Part shown: positions 49,783 to 59,725 of the stretch, piece after piece
How the letters are laid out: each line of letters starts with the position of its first letter
How positions within the stretch are numbered: the stretch's first letter is position 1
NCBI RefSeq assembly: GCF_030813495.1
Contig: NZ_JAUSUI010000003.1
Coordinates: 124,001 to 188,000 of the forward strand
Direction: 5' to 3'
Length of the DNA stretch: 64,000 bases
Source of the DNA: Ancylobacter polymorphus
Lineage (GTDB): Bacteria; Pseudomonadota; Alphaproteobacteria; Rhizobiales; Xanthobacteraceae
Made by a program: the position numbers and the translations under genes
Notes under the pieces: model-generated
What the model was told of the DNA's origin: nothing
The model's database searches: none
The model's input: only the letters and a program-made list of their open reading frames with translations

Positions 49783-51258
49783 ATGTCCCACGATTTCGAC
49801 CCGAACGGCGTCGCCGTCCTCACCGATCACCTGATCGACGGGCGGCGTCTCGCCGGCGACGGCGCGGAAATCGCGCTCATCCGCCCGTCCGACGGCGCGG
49901 CGATCGGCACAATCCGCGCGGCGGATGAGGCGCTGGTGGACGCGGCGATGCGCAGCGCCGCCAAGGCCCGCACCTCTTCCGGCTGGGCGAGCGCCACGCC
50001 TCTGGAGCGGGCGCGGGTGCTGAAGGCATGGGCCGATCTCATCGACGCACGGCGCACCGAGCTCGGGCGGCTGGAAGCGGCGACGACGACCCGGCCGGTG
50101 GCCGATGTCCTCACCCGCGACCTCGTCCGCGCGGCCGGCGCCGTGCGCTATTTCGCCGAATGGGCCGACAAGATCGAGGGCTCGCTGATCGCCGGGGCGA
50201 ACAGCGGCACCACCTTCCTCAAGCCCGAACCCTATGGCGTCATCGCCTCGATCGCGCCGTTCAACTTCCCCGCCATCAACGCCATCTGGAAGTCGGCGCC
50301 AGCGCTGGCGACCGGCAATGCGGTGGTGCTGAAACCCTCCGATCTCACGCCCTCCTCGGCTGTCATGATCGCCGAACTCGCCATCGAGGCGGGGCTCCCC
50401 GCCGGCCTGTTCAATGTGGTGCAGGGCGCGGGGGCCACCGGCTCGGCGCTGGTGCGCCACCCGCTCACGGGCAAGATCACCTTCACCGGCTCCTCCGCCA
50501 CCGGCGCGCGGGTGATGGCGGATGCGGCGATGACCGGCACCAAGCCGCTCACGCTGGAACTCGGCGGCAAGACGCCCCAGCTTGTCATGGACGACGCGCA
50601 TGATCTCGACGCGCTCGCCGCCACCATCGCCGGCGGGTTCCTCGCCAATGCCGGGCAGGTCTGCACCGCCGGCACGCGGCTGATCGCGCCGCGCCGGCTG
50701 CTGGACGAACTCACCGACAAGATCATCGGCCTCGCGCAGGCGCGCATCGCCGGCCCCACCTGGGACACGCGGGCAACCCTGCCGCCGATCATCAGCGAGA
50801 AGCAGGCGGCGCGCATCGACCGCATGCTGGCCGAAACGGTGGCCGATGGCGCCACCGTGCTCACCGGCGGCCGGCGCTGCGCCACTATGAATGCGGGCGC
50901 CTATGTCGAGCCGACCGTGCTCGCCGGCGTGCCCGACACATCGGTCGGTTTCCGCGAGGAATTCTTCGGCCCGGTGCTGTCCGTCTACGCCTATGACGAC
51001 GAGGACGAGGCGCTGGCGATGGCCAACCATCCCAGCTACGCGCTCGCCGCCAGCCTCTACACCACCAGCGCCGCCAAGGCGCTGGCGCTGCCCGCCCGCC
51101 TCAACGCCGGCACGGTCTGGGTCAACGGCCATGGCCGCCAGCCCGATTTCGCCACCCCGCAGGGCGGCTTCGCCGGCTCCGGCTTCGGCAAGGAAATGGG
51201 GCGCGCGGGGCTTGAGGGCTTCCTGCGCTTCAAGACCGTCTGGCTCAACCACGGCTGA
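49783..51258 (+). CDS. NAD(P)-dependent aldehyde dehydrogenase
   Basis: A 491-aa aldehyde dehydrogenase. The catalytic Cys 294 is in NAGQVCTAGTR and the general base Glu 259 in LELGGK; TFTGSSATG is the cofactor turn. AAGGAGAG lies 6 nt before the ATG. It is a candidate 2-oxoglutarate-semialdehyde dehydrogenase completing a hydroxyproline-type route, with the second dehydrogenase at 54024 as the alternative. The residue after the catalytic Cys (Thr-Ala-Gly-Thr) is a little unusual. Confidence 0.88.
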   Translation: MSHDFDPNGVAVLTDHLIDGRRLAGDGAEIALIRPSDGAAIGTIRAADEALVDAAMRSAAKARTSSGWASATPLERARVLKAWADLIDARRTELGRLEAATTTRPVADVLTRDLVRAAGAVRYFAEWADKIEGSLIAGANSGTTFLKPEPYGVIASIAPFNFPAINAIWKSAPALATGNAVVLKPSDLTPSSAVMIAELAIEAGLPAGLFNVVQGAGATGSALVRHPLTGKITFTGSSATGARVMADAAMTGTKPLTLELGGKTPQLVMDDAHDLDALAATIAGGFLANAGQVCTAGTRLIAPRRLLDELTDKIIGLAQARIAGPTWDTRATLPPIISEKQAARIDRMLAETVADGATVLTGGRRCATMNAGAYVEPTVLAGVPDTSVGFREEFFGPVLSVYAYDDEDEALAMANHPSYALAASLYTTSAAKALALPARLNAGTVWVNGHGRQPDFATPQGGFAGSGFGKEMGRAGLEGFLRFKTVWLNHG

Positions 51259-51262
51259 AAAA

Positions 51263-52960
51263 ATGTCCGAACACGCATATGACTACATCGTCGTCGGCGG
51301 CGGCGCGGCGGGAGCCGTGCTGGCGAGCCGGCTGTCGGAAGCCTCGAACCTCAAGGTCGCGCTGATCGAGGCCGGGCGCGACACGCCGCCCGGCCTTGAG
51401 CCGGCCGACACGCTCGACGCCTATCCGATCGTCGCCTATTTCAACCGGCTCTATCACTGGCAGAACCTGTCCATCCACCTCAACGACCCCAAGCCCGGCG
51501 CGGCGGGGCGGCGTTATGAGCAGGCGCGGGTGATGGGCGGAGGCACCTCGATCAACGGCCAGTTCGCCTTTCGCGGCGTGCCCTGGGACTATGAGCACTG
51601 GCGCGAGGACGGCGCCGAGGGCTGGGGCTGGGACGATGTGCTGCCCTATTTCCGCAAGCTGGAAACCGACCTCGATTATGGCGACAGCCAGCTGCATGGC
51701 AGCCACGGCCCGCTGCCGCTGCGCCGCATCCCGGAAAAGGACTGGTCGCCCTTCGCGAAAACCGTGGCGAAGGTGCTCGACAAGCAGGGTGTGGCCAATA
51801 TCCGGGACCATAACGGCGTCTTCGACGACGGCTATTTCCCGATGACCATCAACAATGTGGACGGCCAGCGCGTCTCCACCGCCCGCGCCTATCTCACCCG
51901 CGAGGTGCGCGCCCGGCCAAACCTCACCATCCTTCCCGAAACCGAGATGACCGAGCTGCTGTTCGAGGGAAGCCGCGTCACCGGGCTGAAGGCGACGGGG
52001 CCGCAGGGGCCGGTGATCCTCAACGCGCGCGAGGTGATCCTCTCCACCGGCGCGCTGCAGACGCCGGCCCATCTCCTGCGCGCCGGCATCGGCCCGGCGG
52101 CGCATCTGAAGGAATTCGGCATCGACGTGCGGGCGGACCGGCCCGGCGTCGGCCAGAATCTGCAGGACCACCCGATGGTGGCCTTCGCCGCCTATCTGCC
52201 GAAAGCCGCGCGCCTGCCCGCCAGCCAGCGCCGCCACATCCAGCTCGGCTATCGCTATTCGTCCGGCCTGCCGGACACCACGCCGGGCGACATGTTCGTG
52301 CTGCCCTCCAATCGCGCCGCCTGGCACCCGCTCGGCCGGCGGCTGGCCTCGATCCTCGTCTGCGTCAACCGGCCCTATTCCACCGGCGAGGTGAAGCTGA
52401 ACGGCCGGGACGCCGCGACCGCGCCCTTCGTTAATTTCCGCCAGCTCTCCGACGAGCGCGATCTCGCGCGGCTGGAGGACGGCATGCACCGGCTCTGGGG
52501 CATCGTCACCGATCCGGCGATGGAGGGGGTGATCGAGAGCATCTTCCCCGCCACCTTCTCCGAGCGCGTGCGCAAGCTCGGCGCGGTGAGCCGCACCAAC
52601 TGGTTCATGACGCTGATGGCCGCCGGCATCATGGGCACCGGGCCGCTGGCGCGCAAACTGATGATCGAAAACGTCATCACCCCCGGCCTCAAGGCGCGCG
52701 AGATGATGGGCGACCGCGAGGCGCTGCGCGCCTGGATCCGCGAGAATGCCTGCGGCAGCTGGCACGCCTCCGGCACCTGCCGCATCGGCCGCCCGGACGA
52801 TCCGCGCGCCGTGGTCGACCGCGCCGCGCGGGTGATCGGCGTCGAGGGGTTGCGCGTGGTCGATGCGTCGATCATGCCGGCTGTCATCAGCGCCAACACC
52901 ATGCTGACGACGATCATGGCCGGCGAAAAGATCGCCGACACCATCAAGTCCGGCCATTAG
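51263..52960 (+). CDS. GMC family FAD oxidoreductase, choline dehydrogenase-like
   Basis: A 565-aa flavoenzyme. The N-terminal FAD motif is YIVVGGGAAGAVLASRLSE, the GMC signature 1 region is ARVMGGGTSINGQFAFRGVPWDYEHW, signature 2 is STGALQTPAHLLRAGIG, and the active-site His is in GSWHASGTCRIG. It lies 4 nt after the aldehyde dehydrogenase. It probably oxidises an alcohol to an aldehyde for that dehydrogenase, or stands in for the D-amino-acid dehydrogenase missing from a standard hydroxyproline pathway. Confidence 0.88.
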   Translation: MSEHAYDYIVVGGGAAGAVLASRLSEASNLKVALIEAGRDTPPGLEPADTLDAYPIVAYFNRLYHWQNLSIHLNDPKPGAAGRRYEQARVMGGGTSINGQFAFRGVPWDYEHWREDGAEGWGWDDVLPYFRKLETDLDYGDSQLHGSHGPLPLRRIPEKDWSPFAKTVAKVLDKQGVANIRDHNGVFDDGYFPMTINNVDGQRVSTARAYLTREVRARPNLTILPETEMTELLFEGSRVTGLKATGPQGPVILNAREVILSTGALQTPAHLLRAGIGPAAHLKEFGIDVRADRPGVGQNLQDHPMVAFAAYLPKAARLPASQRRHIQLGYRYSSGLPDTTPGDMFVLPSNRAAWHPLGRRLASILVCVNRPYSTGEVKLNGRDAATAPFVNFRQLSDERDLARLEDGMHRLWGIVTDPAMEGVIESIFPATFSERVRKLGAVSRTNWFMTLMAAGIMGTGPLARKLMIENVITPGLKAREMMGDREALRAWIRENACGSWHASGTCRIGRPDDPRAVVDRAARVIGVEGLRVVDASIMPAVISANTMLTTIMAGEKIADTIKSGH

Positions 52961-52974
52961 GGCAGAGGAACGAC

Positions 52975-53985
52975 ATGGCGATCCGCCGCTGGATTTCCAC
53001 CATTGACAGCCACACGGCGGGCCACCCCACCCGCGTCGTCACCGGCGGCGTGCCGCCGCTCAAGGGCGACACGGTGGAGGCGCGGGCCGAGGATTTCCGT
53101 GCCCGCTTCGATTCCCTGCGCACCTTCCTGCTGCATGAGCCGCGCGGCCATGCGGCGATGGTCGGCGTGGTGATGACGGAAAGCACGCGCGCGGATTTCG
53201 GCGCCTTCTTCCTCGGCAGCTACAAATATCTTGAGATGTGCGGCCACGCGACGATCGGGCTCGCGGTGACGCTCGACCATATGGGGCTGATCGGCCCCTC
53301 CGATGTGCCGCACAGCTCTTTCACGCTGGAAGTGCCGGCCGGCATCGTCACCGTGCATGTGCGCCGCGAACAGGGGCTGGTCGCGGCCGTCACCTTCGAG
53401 AACGTGCCGGCCCATGTCGCCGCCTGCAATGTGCCGGTCAGCGCCGCCGGCGTGAATGTCAGCGCCGATGTGGTGTGGGGCGGCAATTGGTACGGCCTCA
53501 TTGCCGCCCGCGCCGCCGGGGTGGAGCTGGCGCCGTCCGGCGTCTCCCACGCCATGGCCGTGGGCGCGGCGCTGAAGGCGGCGCTGAATGCCGGCATCCA
53601 CGAGGGGCGCGTGCCGGGCGCCGCCCGGCCGGTCGATTCCATCCTGTTCTACGAGACCGAAGCGGACGATCACGGTCTGGTCAGCCGCCAGCTTGTGGTG
53701 CTGGAATCCAACAAGTTCGACCGTTCGCCCTGCGGCACCGGCTCCTCGGCCCGGCTGGCGCAGATGGTGGCGCGCGGCGAACTCGGCCTCGACCAGCCCA
53801 TCCGCACCCGCAACATTCTCGGCGTCGATTTCACCGCCACTGCGCGGGCGGTCGCCGACGAGGCTGGCGCCCGACAGGCCGGCGCGATCGCGCCGCATAT
53901 TGTCGGCCTCGCCCATATCACCGGCGAGCACCGCTTCGTGCTCGCGCAAGGCGACCCGCTGGCGGATGGATTCCTCTGCCGCTGA
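52975..53985 (+). CDS. Second proline racemase family protein
   Basis: A 336-aa enzyme with Cys 89 in EMCGHATIG and Cys 253 in DRSPCGTGS, so both catalytic cysteines are present. It is only distantly similar to the family member at 48751. It is much closer to the C-terminal domain of the regulator at 43346: shared FDSLR..LLHEPRGH, ADFGAFF, and KFDRSP. It begins 14 nt after the GMC gene. Having two epimerase-type enzymes in one operon suggests either two substrates or two steps. Confidence 0.87.
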   Translation: MAIRRWISTIDSHTAGHPTRVVTGGVPPLKGDTVEARAEDFRARFDSLRTFLLHEPRGHAAMVGVVMTESTRADFGAFFLGSYKYLEMCGHATIGLAVTLDHMGLIGPSDVPHSSFTLEVPAGIVTVHVRREQGLVAAVTFENVPAHVAACNVPVSAAGVNVSADVVWGGNWYGLIAARAAGVELAPSGVSHAMAVGAALKAALNAGIHEGRVPGAARPVDSILFYETEADDHGLVSRQLVVLESNKFDRSPCGTGSSARLAQMVARGELGLDQPIRTRNILGVDFTATARAVADEAGARQAGAIAPHIVGLAHITGEHRFVLAQGDPLADGFLCR

Positions 53986-54023
53986 CGCCCGCACGCCCTT
54001 ATTCCGGCCCCCTGGAGACGATG

Positions 54024-55478
54024 ATGACCGACCTTTCCACCTATGATGAAACCATTGAGCTGCTGATCGACGGCACCTGGTGCCAGGGCTCCGAGGGCAA
54101 GAGCGAGGCGCTGGAAAACCCGGCGACCGGGGAGACGCTGGCCACCGTGCCGCATGCTTCCGACGCCGATCTCGCCCGCGCGCTCGACGCCGCGCAGCGC
54201 GGTTTCAAAGTGTGGAAGGCGATGACCGCCCAGTCGCGCTACACGCTGATGATGAAGGCGGCCGATCTCATCGAGGCGCGCAAGGAGCGCATCGGGCGCA
54301 TCCTGACGCTGGAAAACGGCAAGCCTCTCGGCGAAGCGGTGCCGGAAGTCCAGTTCGCCGCCGACGCCACGCGCTGGTATGCCGAGGAAGGCAAGCGCGC
54401 CTATGGCCGCATCGTGCCCGCCCGCATGGCCAATGTGCGCCAGATGGTGCTGAAGGAGCCGGTCGGGCCGGTGGTGGCCTTCGCCGCCTGGAACTTCCCG
54501 TCTTCCAACGTCATCCGCAAGATCGCCGGCGCGCTCGGCGCGGGCTGCTCGATCATCATCAAGCCGGCGGAAGAGACCCCCGGCACGGCGGTCGCCATCG
54601 CCCGCTGCTTCCAGGAGGCCGGCCTGCCGGCGGGCGTGCTGAACGTGGTGTTCGGCGCCCCGGCGCATGTGAGCCGCGTGCTGCTGGCCTCGCCCATCCC
54701 CAAGGCGGTGACGCTCACCGGCTCGACGGCGGTCGGCAAGGAAATCGCCCGGCTCTCGGCCGATACGCTCAAGCGCTGCACCATGGAACTGGGCGGCCAT
54801 GCGCCGGTCATCGTCCATGGCGATGCCGATCTCGATCTCGCCGCCCGCACGCTGGTGGCGTTCAAGTTCCGCAATGCCGGCCAGGTCTGCACCTCGCCGA
54901 CCCGCTTCTTCATCCAGGAGCAGATTTACCAGCCCTTCGTCGCCCGCTTCGTCGAACTGGCCTCCGCGCTGAAGGTCGGCAACGGCCTCGACGCCGGTAC
55001 GAATATGGGCCCGATGATCGCCCGCCGCCGCCTCGCGGCGATGGAGGAGCTGGTGAACGATGCCGTCGCCAGGGGCGCGAGCCTGAAGCTGGGCGGCACG
55101 CGCGTCGGCAATCAGGGGCATTTCTTCGCCCCCACCGTTTTGGCCGACGTGCCGGCCGAGGCCGCCATCATGTCGAGCGAGCCGTTCGGCCCCATCGCCC
55201 CGCTCACCTCGTTCTCCAGCTTTGACGAGGTGATCGAGCGGGCCAATGCGCTGCCCTATGGCCTTGCCTCCTTCGTCTTCACCCGCTCCGGCGCGCTCGC
55301 CGCCCGCACCGAGGAGGCGCTCGACGCCGGCCTCGTCGGCGTCAACCACATGGCGGTGTCGACGCCGGAGACGCCCTTCGGCGGCGTCAACGAATCCGGC
55401 TATGGCTCGGAGAGCGGCATTGAGGGGCTCGACGCCTTCCTGCGCACCAAGTTCGTCACCGAACTCGCCGCGCTCTGA
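54024..55478 (+). CDS. NAD-dependent aldehyde dehydrogenase, succinate-semialdehyde dehydrogenase-like
   Basis: A 484-aa aldehyde dehydrogenase. Catalytic Cys 289 is in NAGQVCTSPTR, Glu 255 in MELGGHAP; LTLENGKPLGEA (about 94-105) and the C-terminal GGVNESGYGSESG are typical of succinate- and 2-oxoglutarate-semialdehyde dehydrogenases. The ATG at 54024 is 6 nt from GGAG; an ATG at 54021 is closer. It is the last gene of the operon, followed by a hairpin. It is the best candidate for making 2-oxoglutarate from its semialdehyde. Confidence 0.88.
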   Translation: MTDLSTYDETIELLIDGTWCQGSEGKSEALENPATGETLATVPHASDADLARALDAAQRGFKVWKAMTAQSRYTLMMKAADLIEARKERIGRILTLENGKPLGEAVPEVQFAADATRWYAEEGKRAYGRIVPARMANVRQMVLKEPVGPVVAFAAWNFPSSNVIRKIAGALGAGCSIIIKPAEETPGTAVAIARCFQEAGLPAGVLNVVFGAPAHVSRVLLASPIPKAVTLTGSTAVGKEIARLSADTLKRCTMELGGHAPVIVHGDADLDLAARTLVAFKFRNAGQVCTSPTRFFIQEQIYQPFVARFVELASALKVGNGLDAGTNMGPMIARRRLAAMEELVNDAVARGASLKLGGTRVGNQGHFFAPTVLADVPAEAAIMSSEPFGPIAPLTSFSSFDEVIERANALPYGLASFVFTRSGALAARTEEALDAGLVGVNHMAVSTPETPFGGVNESGYGSESGIEGLDAFLRTKFVTELAAL

Positions 55479-55490
55479 GGCTCTGCTTTC

Positions 55491-55516
55491 GGGGCGGATC
55501 GTCCGCGGTCCGCCCC
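55491..55516. terminator. Hairpin between convergent operons
   Basis: An 8-bp perfect stem, GGGGCGGA (55491-55498) and TCCGCCCC (55509-55516), with a 10-nt loop. It lies 13 nt after the aldehyde dehydrogenase stop and 14 nt from the converging ATPase stop at 55530. It is the only hairpin in the gap and is likely to serve both directions. Confidence 0.5.
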
Positions 55517-55529
55517 CTCACGCCCCCGC

Positions 55530-56633
<1,104 letters not shown>

Positions 56634-56657
56634 AAGCGTCGGCTCTCCGGCAGGCGG

Positions 56658-57458
56658 TCAGTGCGTGTCGATCGCCAGCACCCGGCGCAGGCCGAAGGCC
56701 CGGTCGGCGATGAACATGATGAGCGTGGTGGTGATGATCAGCATCGCCGAGACCGCCGAAACGGTCGGGTCGGCATATTCGCGGATGTAGTTGTACATCG
56801 CGACCGGCAAGGTCTGGGTCCGGCTGCCCGTGACATAGAGCGAGGCGGTGAACTCGGTGAGCGAGAGCACGGCGGCGATCAGCCAGCCGCCCGCCATGCC
56901 CGGCAGCACCAGCGGCAGTTCGATCCGGGTCAGCACATGGAAGGGCGAGGCGCCGAGATTGGCAGCGGCGCGGGCGAGATCGGGGTCGATGGCGGCGAGG
57001 CTGACATAGACCGCCCGCGTCACGAACGGCATCACCAGCACCATATGCGCCAGCACGATCATGGCGTAGCCCTGCTGCAGCTTGAACGCCCCGCCGAGCA
57101 GCAGGAAGCCGAAGCCCAGGGTGAAATGCGGGATGATGAGCGGCGACCACAGCACCGCCTCCAGCACGCCGCGGCCGCGAAAGCTGTAGCGATAGACCAG
57201 CCAGGCGAAGGCCGAGCCGACGATCAGCGCGGCCGTCGAGGCGAGCGAGGTGACGATCAGCCCGTTCTTGAAGGCGCTCTGGAAGTCGGGATAGGTCAGC
57301 GCCTTCTCATACCAGGCGAAAGACACCCCCTCGGGCGGGAAGGCGAGGATCTCGGTCGGGTTGACCGAGGTCATCAGCACCACCAGCGTCGGCAGCGTCA
57401 TATAGGTGAGGATGGCGACGACGAGGCTCCAGAAGCCGAATGAGCGCAGGCGTGTCAC
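56658..57458 (-). CDS. ABC transporter permease, PotC-like
   Basis: A 266-aa permease with six hydrophobic segments. The coupling loop is DPDLARAAANLGASPFHVLTRIELPLV (about 163-189). The start is a GTG at 57458 with GAGGAG 7 nt upstream; no ATG gives a full first helix. It begins 11 nt after the first permease gene. Confidence 0.85.
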   Translation of the reverse strand: MTRLRSFGFWSLVVAILTYMTLPTLVVLMTSVNPTEILAFPPEGVSFAWYEKALTYPDFQSAFKNGLIVTSLASTAALIVGSAFAWLVYRYSFRGRGVLEAVLWSPLIIPHFTLGFGFLLLGGAFKLQQGYAMIVLAHMVLVMPFVTRAVYVSLAAIDPDLARAAANLGASPFHVLTRIELPLVLPGMAGGWLIAAVLSLTEFTASLYVTGSRTQTLPVAMYNYIREYADPTVSAVSAMLIITTTLIMFIADRAFGLRRVLAIDTH

Positions 57459-57469
57459 GGGCGTTCTCC

Positions 57470-58327
57470 TCAGCGCACTGCCAGCCGCTTTTCCAGCCGG
57501 CCGGTGAGGGATTTCATCAGCACGAGGCTGCCGAGCGCGGCGATCAGCGCGATCACGCTCAGCGTCGCGGCGAAGGGCAGGTTCAGCACCGAGAAGCCCT
57601 GGAGATAGACGAGGTTGGAGATCATCAGCACCTTGCCGCCGCCGATCAGCTGCGGGGTGGAAAAGGCGCTCATCGTCCAGGCGAACACCACGACGAGGCC
57701 GGAGAGGATGCCCGGCAAGGTGAGCGGCAGGGTGATGCGCCAGAACACCGCGCCGGGGCTGGCGCCGAGATTGGCGGCGGCCTTCTCGCAGTCGCGGTCG
57801 ACATGGCTGATGGCGGTGGCGAGCAGGATGATCATGACGGGCATGGAGAACTGCACCAGCGCCACCACCACGCCGAGCCGCGTGTACATGATCTGCAGCG
57901 GCAGATCGATCAGCGAGAGCTTGCGCAGCACGGAGTTGATGAAGCCATCCGAGCCCAGCATCAGCATCCAGGAGAAGGTGCGCACGATCTCGCCGGTGAA
58001 CAGCGGGGTGATGGAGAGCGAGACCAGCAGCGAGCGCACCCAGTCGCGCTTGGCCCGCACCAGCGCATAGGCGACGGGGTAGCTCAGCAGCAGCGAGAAG
58101 ATCGCGGTGAGCAGGCTGATATAGAAGGTGTCGAGCAGCACCCACCAGTAAATGGGCCGGTTGATGCGGGTGAAATTCTCCAGCGTGAAGCCGCCGACAT
58201 TCAGCGAGCCGGGCACGAATTCGCGCACGCTGTACTGCAGCACCTCGAACAGCGCCGCCGCCAGGATCACCGCCGTCAGCACGGCGGGGGCGAGAAAGGT
58301 GAGGAAGAAGGGGCGGCGCTGGATCAT
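57470..58327 (-). CDS. ABC transporter permease, PotB-like
   Basis: A 285-aa permease with six hydrophobic segments. The coupling loop is DRDCEKAAANLGASPGAVFWRITLPLTLPG (about 177-206), matching that of the second permease, and PLFTGEIVRTFSWMLMLG is the PotB-type conserved region. It is separated from the binding-protein gene by a 242-nt stretch of palindromic repeats. Confidence 0.88.
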   Translation of the reverse strand: MIQRRPFFLTFLAPAVLTAVILAAALFEVLQYSVREFVPGSLNVGGFTLENFTRINRPIYWWVLLDTFYISLLTAIFSLLLSYPVAYALVRAKRDWVRSLLVSLSITPLFTGEIVRTFSWMLMLGSDGFINSVLRKLSLIDLPLQIMYTRLGVVVALVQFSMPVMIILLATAISHVDRDCEKAAANLGASPGAVFWRITLPLTLPGILSGLVVVFAWTMSAFSTPQLIGGGKVLMISNLVYLQGFSVLNLPFAATLSVIALIAALGSLVLMKSLTGRLEKRLAVR

Positions 58328-58341
58328 GACTTTCTGCCGTC

Positions 58342-58536
58342 ATCCCGGACGACGCGACGCGTCGATCCGGGATCGTGGGAAATGAGAACGGGGACCTCGA
58401 AGGACGCAGGCCCGGCCCGCCCTACCAGATGGCATCATCCCGGACGGCCGGAGGCCGATCCGGGATCGCAGGGGCGTCCGGGCACGCCCGGCTTTGAGGA
58501 CCATCCCGGCTCGTCGGCTGCGCCTCCGGCCGGGAT
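58342..58536. repeat. Three copies of an ATCCCGGA/TCCGGGAT palindromic repeat
   Basis: Copies lie at 58342-58373, 58437-58466 and 58503-58536. Each has an outer arm pair (ATCCCGGA with TCCGGGAT, or ATCCCGGC with GCCGGGAT in the third). In the first two, an inner GC-rich palindrome and a single bulged A precede the right arm. Each can fold into a long hairpin. They fill the gap between the binding-protein gene and the permease gene within one operon. Similar elements are, to my knowledge, common in Hyphomicrobiales intergenic DNA. Confidence 0.8.
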
Positions 58537-58569
58537 GACGCCCTATCGGACCGTGCCTGCGCCCGGCCT

Positions 58570-59601
58570 TTAGTGCATCATGTTCTCGGTGAACCACGCC
58601 TTCCACTGCGGCAGCAGGGTGGCGTAGGTCTTGTCCTCAAGCACGATGGTGCCCTTCTCGATCGCTTCCTGGCTGGTGAAGATGCCGGGCAGCTTGGCGA
58701 TGGCGGGGTCGAGCTTGGCCTCGGCCGTCAGCGGCGAGCATTTGTGGAAGTTGCACAGCTGCGCCAGCATGGCCGGCTCCAGCGCGATGTTGAGGAACTG
58801 CAGCGCCAGCTCCTTCTTCTTCGAGCCGGCATTGATGCCCCACACATCGGTGCCCGCCACCGCGCCTTCCTTCGGCACGTCGATCTCGACCGGCATGCCG
58901 AGCTTTTCGAGGTGATAGCCATTGATGTTGAGCAGCACCTGCACCGGGGTCTCGCCCGTGCGCATCAGGTTCTGGCTGGTGGCGTCCGACTGGTAGAACG
59001 CCTTGATGTTCTTCTTCAGCTCCAGGAGCTTGGGCTTCACCTTGTCCCATTCTTCCGGCTTCACCCCGGCAAGGCGGGTGGCGGCGATGATGATGTGGCT
59101 GGGATCGAAATCCGGCAGGCCGAGCTTGCCCACCATCTCCGGGCCCCACAAATCCTCCCAGCTGGTGATCTTGAAGCCCTTCGGCATCAGGTCGGTGCGG
59201 AAGGCCGGGGTGTAGACATAGACATAGTCCGCCACCGTGTAGTCCGAGCGCTTGGCCATCGGGTAGAGCTTGGCGGCGTTCGGGATCTTCGACCAGTCGA
59301 GCTTCTCCATCAGCCCGTCGGAATGATAGAGATAGCCGACATGGGCGGTGGTGTTGATCAGGTCGGATTCCGGATTGTCGCGCGCCACCTTCGCCTTGGC
59401 GAGCCGGTCCAGCGTGCCGCCGGTGATGTATTCCACCTCGACGCCGGTGCGCTTGGTGAATTCCTTGCCGATGATCTCGACGCCGGCCTTCCAGTTGCCG
59501 CCCCAGGTGCTGACCACCAGCTTTTCCTGGGCCGATGCGGGAAGGGTGGCCCCGGCGGCCATGACGGCCAGGGCACCCAGTGCAATGCACAGCTTCTTCA
59601 T
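58570..59601 (-). CDS. ABC transporter binding protein, PotD/Fe-type
   Basis: A 343-aa periplasmic protein with a signal peptide (MKKLCIALGALAVMAAGATL, cleavage after ASA), then KLVVSTWGGNWKAGVEIIGKEFTKRTGVEVEYI. This opening is typical of polyamine/iron-type bacterial extracellular proteins. The ATG at 59601 was chosen because it starts the signal peptide; the long open frame upstream is low-complexity. It is the first gene of the operon. Confidence 0.88.
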   Translation of the reverse strand: MKKLCIALGALAVMAAGATLPASAQEKLVVSTWGGNWKAGVEIIGKEFTKRTGVEVEYITGGTLDRLAKAKVARDNPESDLINTTAHVGYLYHSDGLMEKLDWSKIPNAAKLYPMAKRSDYTVADYVYVYTPAFRTDLMPKGFKITSWEDLWGPEMVGKLGLPDFDPSHIIIAATRLAGVKPEEWDKVKPKLLELKKNIKAFYQSDATSQNLMRTGETPVQVLLNINGYHLEKLGMPVEIDVPKEGAVAGTDVWGINAGSKKKELALQFLNIALEPAMLAQLCNFHKCSPLTAEAKLDPAIAKLPGIFTSQEAIEKGTIVLEDKTYATLLPQWKAWFTENMMH

Positions 59602-59725
59602 GTTCCACCTCTGTGATTGGGGCGGCGGGCCGCCCGGATGTTCTGGCCGCGCGCCTTCAGGCGGGCGCGCTTTGCGCAGTTTCGGGACGCGCGCGAGTGC
59701 CGCGCGCGAAACTCGGTCGGCCGGC

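Noticed and set aside
46879-51252. Minus-strand open frame of about 1,457 codons
   Set aside because: It lies wholly antisense to five well-recognised genes, has biased His/Arg/Gly composition and no domain motif; long antisense frames are expected at this GC content.
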